DNA of 64,000 bases. Source: Deltaproteobacteria bacterium. GTDB lineage: Bacteria > Desulfobacterota > Desulfomonilia > UBA1062. The number at the start of each line of letters is the position of its first letter. Within the stretch, counting starts at the first letter, position 1. The notes beneath the pieces are model-generated. The model was not told where the DNA came from and searched no databases. It saw only the letters and a list, made by a program, of their open reading frames with translations. Positions 44,888-52,491 of the stretch are shown piece by piece. The translations under genes were made by a program, and so were the position numbers. The stretch lies in assembly GCA_029547185.1 (NCBI GenBank), contig JAKPPU010000004.1, forward strand, positions 1 through 64,000, read 5' to 3'.

Positions 44888-45676
44888 CTACCTGTAATTG
44901 TGCTCGTAGGTGATGAAAGGCTCCCGAACGACCGGGTGGTCAAGAAACGTTTGAACATTGACCGGGTACTGTCCTCTCTCGAACTTGAAAAGGTCCCCTA
45001 TATTCTGCCCCAGGCGATCCATCGGGATCATGACCATTGCCTTGAAGAAGATCTCTCCCCTGTCGTTCCTCCCCGACTCGATGGCGTCGTTCCTCCCGCC
45101 CAGGGTTAAGCGGAGGGCCTTCACGGGCCTGGCTTCCACTGCCAGGCTGAACCCTTTCATATCGCTCCTGTCGTTGCCGTTGTAATAGTATGCCCCGGGC
45201 CAGACCGTGATGAAGGGGGCATTGGGAATCGGGATCCCGACTGTCGCGTCGATTCCCGGAAGCGCCTCTTCTCCATGGTGCGGGTCCGAGATGGGAAGGT
45301 AGACATTGAGGTGCGCCGAGAACGTCTGATAATAGAACTCTGCGCCGGTCCCGAGACGTGTGTGGTAATTGTCCGTCGTGTAGTCGAAAAACAGGTTGTA
45401 TCCCGCTATGGCGCGCCCGCCGAGGACCGGCATGCGCGTTCCGATGCCCAGATCGATTCCCAGGTCTCGTTCTTTGACAAAGACCGTCGGATCGAGGAAG
45501 ATGTACGAGGTGTCCATCTGCCCCAGAGAGACGAACGTTTCTGCCATATAGGCCGGGGCTGACTCATCGGCGAGCCGCAATGCGCCTCCTGCCCATATGA
45601 GCTCCGGCTGAACATCCGCATACAGGGCCGTTCCCCACGAGCATGCCAGCAAAAGCAGGCCGATTATCTTCTTCAT
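44888..45676 (-). CDS. Inverse-autotransporter-type outer membrane beta-barrel
   Basis: 262 aa with a signal peptide (KKIIGLLLLACSWGTALYA). Alternating strands follow, with the intimin/invasin barrel signatures GRAIAGYNLFFDY, RLGTGAEFYYQTF and HLNVYLPI, and the end VVREPFITYEHNY. No passenger or Ig-like repeats follow, so it would be a bare barrel in the outer membrane. The family call rests on motif resemblance; a generic porin-like protein is the alternative. It lies 39 bp downstream of the GalT-like gene. Confidence 0.6.
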   Translation of the reverse strand: MKKIIGLLLLACSWGTALYADVQPELIWAGGALRLADESAPAYMAETFVSLGQMDTSYIFLDPTVFVKERDLGIDLGIGTRMPVLGGRAIAGYNLFFDYTTDNYHTRLGTGAEFYYQTFSAHLNVYLPISDPHHGEEALPGIDATVGIPIPNAPFITVWPGAYYYNGNDRSDMKGFSLAVEARPVKALRLTLGGRNDAIESGRNDRGEIFFKAMVMIPMDRLGQNIGDLFKFERGQYPVNVQTFLDHPVVREPFITYEHNYR

Positions 45677-45715
45677 GATTAACCTCCCTTGGAATGAAGT
45701 CTTTTATTTTATTGC

Positions 45716-46732
45716 TCATTCATGCCAGAGCGCTTTCAGCTCACTACATATATCCTCCGGCTTGAGCGTGGTCAATGATTCGTTGTGAAGCATCTTCATA
45801 TAGTTGATCTGGCTGGTGTCGAACGGGGGGATGCTCACCCGCGGGCATATCCTCAGGTGGGGCACAAAGTACCGGTCTCCGCGGAGAAAATAGAGCGACA
45901 TGTTGAGGGAGCCCATGTTGAGGGAATCGATGTATCTGAGGATTTTCAGGAGCCCCTCTACAAGCTCACTCAATAGTCCGTCTCTGATGTCCTCGGGGCC
46001 GTGAGCTTCATGGAGGATCCCCAGGATATCGAAGACCCCCAAAGGGGCGAACGCCGCAAGCCAGGTCAGACGCCCGTTTGCGGATATGCACCTCTCCGAG
46101 CGCGACTGTTCCTCATCGCTCAAGTCCGACCAGAAGCTCCTTCCGTTCTTCTCTTCATACCTCGCAAGCGCCGGGACCATCTCCGAATAATAGTTTGTCG
46201 AGGAGCTCGACGCCGTTATCTGCAGATGGGGGTGGATGAGCGAGCCGCCGGCAAGTGGCATGTAGTTCCAGTTCACGGACTGGTAGGTCATCTCCGGCTG
46301 CTTGATGACCACATCCTCGAGATACTCGAAGCAGCATGCAAGGGCATCTTCCATGATCCCCGCCGTAAATTCCAGAAGCGGCATGTAGTGCTCTCTGGTC
46401 ATGACGCAGACAGCGCCGTTCTCATCATAAGGAAAGACATTGGGCACGCACAGGGCTTCCCCGCGGGAATATCTCTCCTTGCCCAGGAGATCGGGGTGAA
46501 ACTTGGGCGTCACGAACTCCACCACGGCAGGGCAAAACGGGCACCAGGCCTTCGAATTCTCCACCTGGGCACGCACATCCGCCCTTGCCAGCTCCTTGAT
46601 CGGAAAGTCCAGAATCCTGCTCGTGCGCCCCGTGAGCGGGTCCACACGGACCTCGGAATACCTTTTCGTCTCGGCAAAACCCTGCGCCGGGTCCAGGAAT
46701 CTCGATGTCTTCAATATCTTGGTAAAGTCCAT
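45716..46732 (-). CDS. Galactose-1-phosphate uridylyltransferase-like (HIT superfamily) protein
   Basis: 338 aa. Zinc-type C64-P-F-C67 and the nucleotidyl-transfer motif H167-P-H169-L-Q (GalT uses the second His as nucleophile) are intact. GalT-like flanks such as NWNYMPLAGGSLIHPHLQ are seen. Length fits GalT. It should transfer a nucleotidyl group between sugar phosphates or a related substrate, but no other Leloir genes are nearby, so galactose is not assured. Confidence 0.78.
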   Translation of the reverse strand: MDFTKILKTSRFLDPAQGFAETKRYSEVRVDPLTGRTSRILDFPIKELARADVRAQVENSKAWCPFCPAVVEFVTPKFHPDLLGKERYSRGEALCVPNVFPYDENGAVCVMTREHYMPLLEFTAGIMEDALACCFEYLEDVVIKQPEMTYQSVNWNYMPLAGGSLIHPHLQITASSSSTNYYSEMVPALARYEEKNGRSFWSDLSDEEQSRSERCISANGRLTWLAAFAPLGVFDILGILHEAHGPEDIRDGLLSELVEGLLKILRYIDSLNMGSLNMSLYFLRGDRYFVPHLRICPRVSIPPFDTSQINYMKMLHNESLTTLKPEDICSELKALWHE

Positions 46733-47215
46733 TTCTCACACCACGCGATCGTTTCGTGCGGGCATACAGGCCTGCGACTGCACCTGCACGATACAACCGC
46801 CTTTTTTTTAGCCAAGCTGTCTCTTCTTGATGAAAGGGAGCTTGGATGAACGGCCTCAGGCCGGTCCTTCCAGGGAACGGGCTTGACCGTTTTTCTTTTG
46901 TATAGAGTACGGAAAAAAACCAAAAGTTCAACTGAACAAATACAATATGATCCCCTCAAGGGTCAAGGAAATCGGCCGGGTACGGTCGAATTCCATCAGG
47001 AATCATCTTTGCGGCCTTCTTGATAATATCCGGCAGAAACTGTATAGTGACTGTAATTTAAAATACACCGTAAGAAAGCATTCCTTGCAGGGTATGAGCG
47101 AGAGGCCGGAGGAAAGACCAGCAGCTCTTTACACACAAGCCATACGGCATCGGCGTGCAATCGGAGTGAGCAGTGTATGATGACCATCCTTAAACAACGG
47201 TACGGGGCTTAGAGA
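46733..47215. other. Intergenic region between divergent genes
   Basis: No gene or RNA recognised in 483 bp. It contains the candidate pcm promoter at 47020-47048 and, near its left end, a T8 tract (46802-46809). Confidence 0.4.
47020..47048 (+). promoter_or_regulatory. Candidate sigma-70 promoter of pcm
   Basis: TTGATA, a 17-bp spacer and TATAGT: five of six consensus bases at each element. It lies about 170 bp upstream of the pcm start. Confidence 0.5.
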
Positions 47216-47863
47216 GTGAAGATGGATCCGGTGCTCGCCAGGCAGAACATGGTGAAGGAGCAGCTCCGGGAACGCGGAATCAACGACCCCCGTGTGCTGG
47301 CTTCGTTCCTCGAAGTGCCGAGGCACAAATTCGTCGAAGACTACCTCAAGTACAAGGCCTACGAGGATTATCCCCTCACCATCGGATACGGCCAGACGAT
47401 CTCCCAGCCATACATGGTTGCCCTCATGACCCAGTCCCTCATGCCCCAGGCCGGCGACAAGGTGCTCGAGATCGGCACCGGATCGGGCTACCAGGCGGCA
47501 ATCCTCTCGAAGCTCTGCCGTGCCGTCCATTCCATCGAGAGGATAAGCGCCCTGGCGTCGAGGGCGAGGAAGATCCACGACGAGCTCAGGTACTACAACA
47601 TCTACATCCGGATAGGAGACGGGACGCAGGGGTTCCCCAAGGAAGCGCCGTTTGAAGGAATCATCGTCACGGCGGGCGCTCCGCACGTTCCGGAAGTGCT
47701 CATCGATCAGCTGGGAGTCGGAGGGAGGCTGATCATCCCCGTAGGGAGCGAGACGCTCCAGGAGCTCAAACGCATCACGAAGACCAAAGAGGGAGTCGTG
47801 GAGGAATCCCTCGGGGGATGCAGGTTCGTCAAGCTCATCGGCAAAAACGGCTGGGGAACCTGA
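47216..47863 (+). CDS. pcm: Protein-L-isoaspartate O-methyltransferase
   Basis: 215 aa. VPRHKFV and the PCMT-specific YGQTISQPYMVA (58-69) precede the SAM-binding motif VLEIGTGSGYQAA (83-95). IVTAGAPHVPEVLIDQL follows. It methylates isoaspartyl residues in damaged proteins for repair. The GTG at 47216 is used, though an ATG two codons later is equally possible. Convergent to the RCC1 gene 2 bp away. Confidence 0.94.
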   Translation: MKMDPVLARQNMVKEQLRERGINDPRVLASFLEVPRHKFVEDYLKYKAYEDYPLTIGYGQTISQPYMVALMTQSLMPQAGDKVLEIGTGSGYQAAILSKLCRAVHSIERISALASRARKIHDELRYYNIYIRIGDGTQGFPKEAPFEGIIVTAGAPHVPEVLIDQLGVGGRLIIPVGSETLQELKRITKTKEGVVEESLGGCRFVKLIGKNGWGT

Positions 47864-47865
47864 TC

Positions 47866-49053
47866 TCACTCCGAGATGAAGATGGGGACATTGCTCGGTG
47901 TCCTCGTGCCGTTTCCGAGCTGCCCACTGCCGTTGTCACCCCATGCCCACAGGGAGCCTCCGGTCTTGAGAGCCACACTGAACTTCCCGCCTGCGCTCAC
48001 GGTTTTCCAGTCCGTGTCGGTGCCGATCTGCACGGGGGCGCTCTTATCGAAATTCGTGCCGTCTCCGAGCTGACCCATATCGTTCCTGCCCCATGCCCAG
48101 AGAGAACCATCGGATTTCAGGGCAAGGGTATGGTAGAGTCCCCCGCTTGCGGCTGTCCAGTCATTGTCACTGCCTATCCGGACAGGGGCGCTTCTGTCTA
48201 TGGTGGTCCCGTCTCCGAGCTGACCGCGGTTATTCCGTCCCCATGCCCAGAGGGTGCCGTCCGACTTCAGGGCCACGGTGTGAAACCCTCCGGCGCTGAC
48301 CTGAATCCAGTCGTTTGATTCGCCGATTTGAGTCGGGACATTTTTGCCGTCGTTGGTGCCGTCTCCGACCTGTCCGTACTGGTTATCACCCCAGGCCCAG
48401 AGGGTTTTATGATCCGGATCATTCACAGGATCCACCATTTTGAGGGCAACGCTGTGGTATTCTCCGGCATCCGCTGCAGTCCAGTCCATATCGGTGCCTA
48501 TAAGTACAAGCGCATTTCTATCTATCGAGGTGCCGTCCCCGAGCTGACCCTGGGCATTGTATCCGCAGGCCCAGAGCGAGCGGTCGGAGCTGATGAAGAG
48601 ACTGTGATAGCCCCCTGCGCTTGACCAGGCCCAGTCCATCGCACCCTCTATCAGCCTCGGGGCATCCGCACCTGTGCGGGTACCGTCCCCGAGCTGACCG
48701 GACATGTTCAAACCCCACGCCATAAGAGGGGCGCCCGTTTTTATCCCCGTGCTGTGGTAATCTCCCGCACTCGCTTGCACCCAGTCGGCATCGAACCCGA
48801 CCTGCACCGGCGCCAGCTTCGTCGCAAAAGTCGCAAGCCCGAGCTGACCATACTGGTTGTTGCCCCAGGCCCAGAGCGTGCCGTCGCTCCTGAGGGCAAG
48901 GGTGTGCTCTGAGCCGGCGCTTACAGCCGACCAGGTGATGATCTCCTCACTCTTGATTTCATCATCGTCGTCATCATCTTTGTCGAACAGGCACCCTGTA
49001 ACAGCAATGCACATGATGAAAAAAAGCACAGTGAGGTTTAATCGACGCTTCAT
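47866..49053 (-). CDS. RCC1-repeat lipoprotein (seven-bladed propeller)
   Basis: 395 aa. The N-terminal signal ends in a lipobox (AVTGC), followed by an Asp-rich linker (KDDDDDDE). Seven RCC1 repeats of about 50 aa follow, each with the LWAWG-N-x-x-GQLG core, enough for one complete propeller. It is anchored at the cell surface or in the periplasm and probably binds a partner protein; no enzyme motif is present. The start at 49053 follows GAGGAGG. RCC1 repeats are uncommon but known in bacteria. Confidence 0.88.
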   Translation of the reverse strand: MKRRLNLTVLFFIMCIAVTGCLFDKDDDDDDEIKSEEIITWSAVSAGSEHTLALRSDGTLWAWGNNQYGQLGLATFATKLAPVQVGFDADWVQASAGDYHSTGIKTGAPLMAWGLNMSGQLGDGTRTGADAPRLIEGAMDWAWSSAGGYHSLFISSDRSLWACGYNAQGQLGDGTSIDRNALVLIGTDMDWTAADAGEYHSVALKMVDPVNDPDHKTLWAWGDNQYGQVGDGTNDGKNVPTQIGESNDWIQVSAGGFHTVALKSDGTLWAWGRNNRGQLGDGTTIDRSAPVRIGSDNDWTAASGGLYHTLALKSDGSLWAWGRNDMGQLGDGTNFDKSAPVQIGTDTDWKTVSAGGKFSVALKTGGSLWAWGDNGSGQLGNGTRTPSNVPIFISE

Positions 49054-49199
49054 CAGCAAACCTCCTCGGAACAATCTCGCCATATGAGGTGAGAACCTTC
49101 TGTAACCCATAATAATAACGAAATATGTGTTTAAAAGCAAACAGATTTCATGAAGCTTCCAAAATCGGGAAACGGGAGCCGTCTTCTAAGACGAAGACC

Positions 49200-49811
49200 T
49201 TACTGCCTCCCATCCCACCGGGAGAAATTCTCGAGCACCTTGAGGCCGAACCTGCCGCTCTTTTCGGGATGGAACTGGGTGGCTGCGACGTTTTTCCTGG
49301 CTATCACCGAGGCGAACTCAATCCCGTACGAGGTGTAGGCAATCCCATCCGAATCCTCAAGAGGATCGGGATAGAACGAGTGGACGAAGTAGAACTGAGC
49401 ATGGGCATTGATCCCGGCGAGGATCGGGTGATCGGTCTTTTTCCTGATCGTGTTCCAGCCCATGTGAGGTATCTTGTTGCCTGTATCGGGGAATCTCCGG
49501 ACAGTGCCGTGTACGATGCCGAGGCAGCGCGCACCGTCCTCCTCACTTTTGTCGAGTATGATCTGTGTGCCGAGGCAGATCCCCAGGAAGGGCGTGCCCC
49601 TGTCCACCACCTCGTGGATGACCTCGCCGAGCCCGGACGACTCGATGGCCTCCATGGCCTTGCCGGCGGCGCCGACTCCGGGAAAGATGACCCTCTCGGC
49701 TGTGCGTATGTCCCGAGGGCGGTTCGTGATCGAACACGCAATGCCCAGATACTTGAGGGCCCGCTCGACCGACCGCAAATTCCCTGCCTTATAATCAATG
49801 ATTGCTATCAT
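49200..49811 (-). CDS. hisH: Imidazole glycerol phosphate synthase, glutaminase subunit
   Basis: 203 aa, a class I glutamine amidotransferase. The nucleophile is Cys79 (LGICLGTQ), with H181-P-E183 completing the triad; IIDYKAGNLRSVERAL marks HisH. It delivers ammonia to HisF for histidine and purine-intermediate synthesis. No hisF or other his gene adjoins it here, apart from hisC in the aromatic operon 24 kb away. Confidence 0.93.
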   Translation of the reverse strand: MIAIIDYKAGNLRSVERALKYLGIACSITNRPRDIRTAERVIFPGVGAAGKAMEAIESSGLGEVIHEVVDRGTPFLGICLGTQIILDKSEEDGARCLGIVHGTVRRFPDTGNKIPHMGWNTIRKKTDHPILAGINAHAQFYFVHSFYPDPLEDSDGIAYTSYGIEFASVIARKNVAATQFHPEKSGRFGLKVLENFSRWDGRQ

Positions 49812-49923
49812 GCTGATTCACCCGAGCAGCCTGCTTACCTCACTTACGGAAAGAGGATATGAAGGCAGCTTTTCCCGCCCTTCGGATCTCAATGACCAGG
49901 AGAAATCCCTGTTCCTTCAAGGA

Positions 49924-50349
49924 TCAGGTGGCGATCCACGCCCCGACATAGGCCAGGACGAGCCCGATTATGAGGCCTGCCGATCCGATCTGGAACCTGG
50001 TTTCTGCATTCGAGAGCAGCGCCATAACCTTGAGGAAAGCGCCGTCCTGGCTTCCAGAGGGATTGAGCATCTGCATCCCCATACGGACGGTATCCGATAT
50101 CTTCTGGAAGGTCTGCTCCTTGACGAGAAGCGCCACGCAACTCAGGATAATGAGGACATACGCATTGATGAGCATGAATGTCCCCAGGATGAAACCCGAG
50201 AGGCCTACTTTGGACTGAAGATTTTCCGTGGACATCTCTAGATGGATGGGGGCGATGGCCGCTGATTCCTCGTGGTGGCTGCCGCATCCTGCAAAAAAGA
50301 GCACTGAAACAGCCATTATTGCCAGCAGACAGAACTTCAGCTTCTGCAC
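49924..50349 (-). CDS. Small membrane lipoprotein, unknown function
   Basis: 141 aa. The signal segment KLKFCLLAIMAVSVLFFAGC ends in a lipobox-like FAGC. Two further hydrophobic helices follow (GFILGTFMLINAYVLIILSC; IGSAGLIIGLVLAYVGAWI near the end). The start was set at GTG 50349, 5 bp after GGGGAGG; an ATG at 50397 has no ribosome binding site. It is divergent from the Hpt-CheW gene. No family recognised. Confidence 0.6.
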   Translation of the reverse strand: MQKLKFCLLAIMAVSVLFFAGCGSHHEESAAIAPIHLEMSTENLQSKVGLSGFILGTFMLINAYVLIILSCVALLVKEQTFQKISDTVRMGMQMLNPSGSQDGAFLKVMALLSNAETRFQIGSAGLIIGLVLAYVGAWIAT

Positions 50350-50479
50350 AAAGGCCTCCCCATCAAATTTGTGCAGATATATACCCGTATTGTGCATTTC
50401 GTGTCAACAAACTTTAAAGTAATCACCAAGATCCTGCCGATTTAGAGGAGATACCACAGTCCGGAGGAGGAGTATCGCG

Positions 50480-51841
50480 GTGGGGGAATTTGACGATCTC
50501 ATTTCTGAATTCGTGACCGAGTCGAGAGAGCATATTGCCGATATCGAAGAAGATCTCATCAGGATCGAGGCCGGAATGGAAGATGTCGATCCCGAGGTCA
50601 TCAACCGTGTCTTCCGTGCCGCTCACTCTATAAAAGGCTCGGCAAAGTTCCTCGATCTGGCCAACATCAGCGATCTGGCGCACAAGCTCGAAGATGTCCT
50701 GAACCTGATCCGGGGAGGCAAGGTGATCCCTTCGAGCGAGGTTGCCGGCCCCCTCCTGCAGGCGGCAGACATGCTCAAAGTCATGCTCGAGGACGTCACG
50801 GCGAGCAACGGCATGGATATCTCCGAGCACGTTTCCCGGCTCCAGAGCATCATCGATGGAACCGGCTCCCAGGCAAGGTCCGGGCATAGGAATGCACCTT
50901 CCCTGCTGACCGAGAAAAATCCCCTGGAGCCTTTCGGGATCGATGACCGGACAATCATTCAGAAGCTGAAGATGAGCCAGGTGTACGTCCTGGATCTGGA
51001 GCCTAAGGAGAGTGCATCCGGTGAATCCGCGGACGACTTGAAGACCCTGGGGGAGATCCTCGGGTCTTACGAGACGGCATCGGGCAGGCAAAGGGTCCTC
51101 TTTTCCACGATCATGGAATCCGACATGATACCCCAGGTCCTGAGAATCGACAGCGCTTCCTTCATACAGGTCACGAACGACATGGTTCATCCGGCAAAAG
51201 GCGCTCCGCATCAGGCAAAGGCTGAGCAATCCGGGCGGAAAATGAAAAAGACCGCCTGGCCTGCTGCGGAAATACCGGAAGAGAAAGGCCCGGCCGGGGA
51301 CGATGAGGCTCCTCGGGAAAACACCGCGGGACAGCCTCATCAGCCAAAGGGGAAGGTACGATTCAAGGGCGATGGGGAGGAGGAGAAGAAAGAGGAGAAC
51401 ACATCGTTTATCACGTTCTCCCTTGAGAATGAGACGTATGCGGTACCCATCCAGGCGATTGAGGAGATCATCGGGTATCAGGACATCAGCCTCCTTCCCA
51501 ATGTGCCGGACTTCATCAAGGGCGTCATAAACTTGCGGGGCGAACTGGTGCCGGTCATGGACCTGCGCCTGAAATTCCGGCTGGAGCCGAGGGAATACAA
51601 CCCGCTGACCGTATTCCTCATCGTCCGGGTCGAGGACCGGGTCATGGGTCTGGTCGTAGACAACGTTGCCGACGTCCTCGTCATAGATCCGCTGCGCGTT
51701 CAGAAAAAGCCGGTGTTCTCGGCCAAGATATCCACCGATTTCATCAACGGCGTCTACAAGGACACACAGGATCAGATGGTCATCCTCGTGGATGTCGCCG
51801 CTCTCACGAAGCCCGACGAGTGGGAGGTCAAGGCCGCCTGA
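50480..51841 (+). CDS. Hpt-CheW fusion, CheA-like without kinase core
   Basis: 453 aa. The N-terminal Hpt domain (about 1-105) carries the phosphorylatable His49 in RAAHSIKGSA. A CheA-type middle segment (about 150-240, IIQKLKMSQVYVLDL) and an acidic, Lys-rich linker follow. The C-terminal CheW domain spans about 306-445 (FITFSLENETYAVP; GVINLRGELVPVMDLR). CheA's dimerisation and ATPase domains are absent, so it cannot autophosphorylate. It may relay phosphate or couple receptors to another CheA. The GTG start follows GGAGGAGG. Confidence 0.85.
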   Translation: MGEFDDLISEFVTESREHIADIEEDLIRIEAGMEDVDPEVINRVFRAAHSIKGSAKFLDLANISDLAHKLEDVLNLIRGGKVIPSSEVAGPLLQAADMLKVMLEDVTASNGMDISEHVSRLQSIIDGTGSQARSGHRNAPSLLTEKNPLEPFGIDDRTIIQKLKMSQVYVLDLEPKESASGESADDLKTLGEILGSYETASGRQRVLFSTIMESDMIPQVLRIDSASFIQVTNDMVHPAKGAPHQAKAEQSGRKMKKTAWPAAEIPEEKGPAGDDEAPRENTAGQPHQPKGKVRFKGDGEEEKKEENTSFITFSLENETYAVPIQAIEEIIGYQDISLLPNVPDFIKGVINLRGELVPVMDLRLKFRLEPREYNPLTVFLIVRVEDRVMGLVVDNVADVLVIDPLRVQKKPVFSAKISTDFINGVYKDTQDQMVILVDVAALTKPDEWEVKAA

Positions 51842-51845
51842 GGGC

Positions 51846-52433
51846 CTACTCCTTCTCTTTCGAGGGCGTCAGGAATATGTGGACGAGAAGGCCCACCATG
51901 CCGAGCGATATGTAGGTATCCGCGAGGTTGAACGTGGGCCAGCGGAACCGTCCGACGTAGAGGCTCAAAAAATCCACGACCTCGCCGAACAGGAACCTGT
52001 CCGTCAGGTTGCCCAGAGCCCCCGCGATGATGAGGCTGAAGACCGCCAGGAGAAGCCGGGATCTCTCCCTGATCTTCAGGAACACCACGAGGATCGCTAT
52101 GAATGCGACAATGGTGATGCCGAGGAAAAAATACGTCCGGAAAGGCTCGGGGATGCCCTGGAGCATACCGAAGGCAGCCCCGGTATTCCTCACATGAATG
52201 ATGTCGAGGAAGCCCGGAATGACGTTAAAGCCCGTGCCGACCTCGACCTTCCTGCAGATGAGCCACTTCGAAAGCTGGTCTGCGGCATAGCACGGGATAA
52301 CGAGAAAAAGGGCCCACGCAAGCAGGGATGCCCTTCTCCCGTCTCTATCCTCCGGCTCTTCTTCGGGAAGATCCAGCTCCACTTCCTCGTCGAGTGCCGG
52401 TCCGCCTTCCTTGTTCTTGTCTTTCTTCCTCAC
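51846..52433 (-). CDS. lspA: Lipoprotein signal peptidase (signal peptidase II)
   Basis: 195 aa. Four membrane helices and both catalytic Asp are seen: D145 in GNLTDR and D172 in FNLAD, plus NTGAAFGML (83-91). It cleaves prolipoprotein signal peptides in the inner membrane. An unusual charged N-terminal extension of about 35 residues (KKDKNKEGG, then Glu/Asp-rich) precedes the first helix. It follows ileS by 58 bp, a common gene pair. Confidence 0.94.
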   Translation of the reverse strand: MRKKDKNKEGGPALDEEVELDLPEEEPEDRDGRRASLLAWALFLVIPCYAADQLSKWLICRKVEVGTGFNVIPGFLDIIHVRNTGAAFGMLQGIPEPFRTYFFLGITIVAFIAILVVFLKIRERSRLLLAVFSLIIAGALGNLTDRFLFGEVVDFLSLYVGRFRWPTFNLADTYISLGMVGLLVHIFLTPSKEKE

Positions 52434-52491
52434 CTTCCCTACCCTGGTCGTTTCTTAACGCCGGACAGCGGCAAACGTCTTTTTTAGCCGG

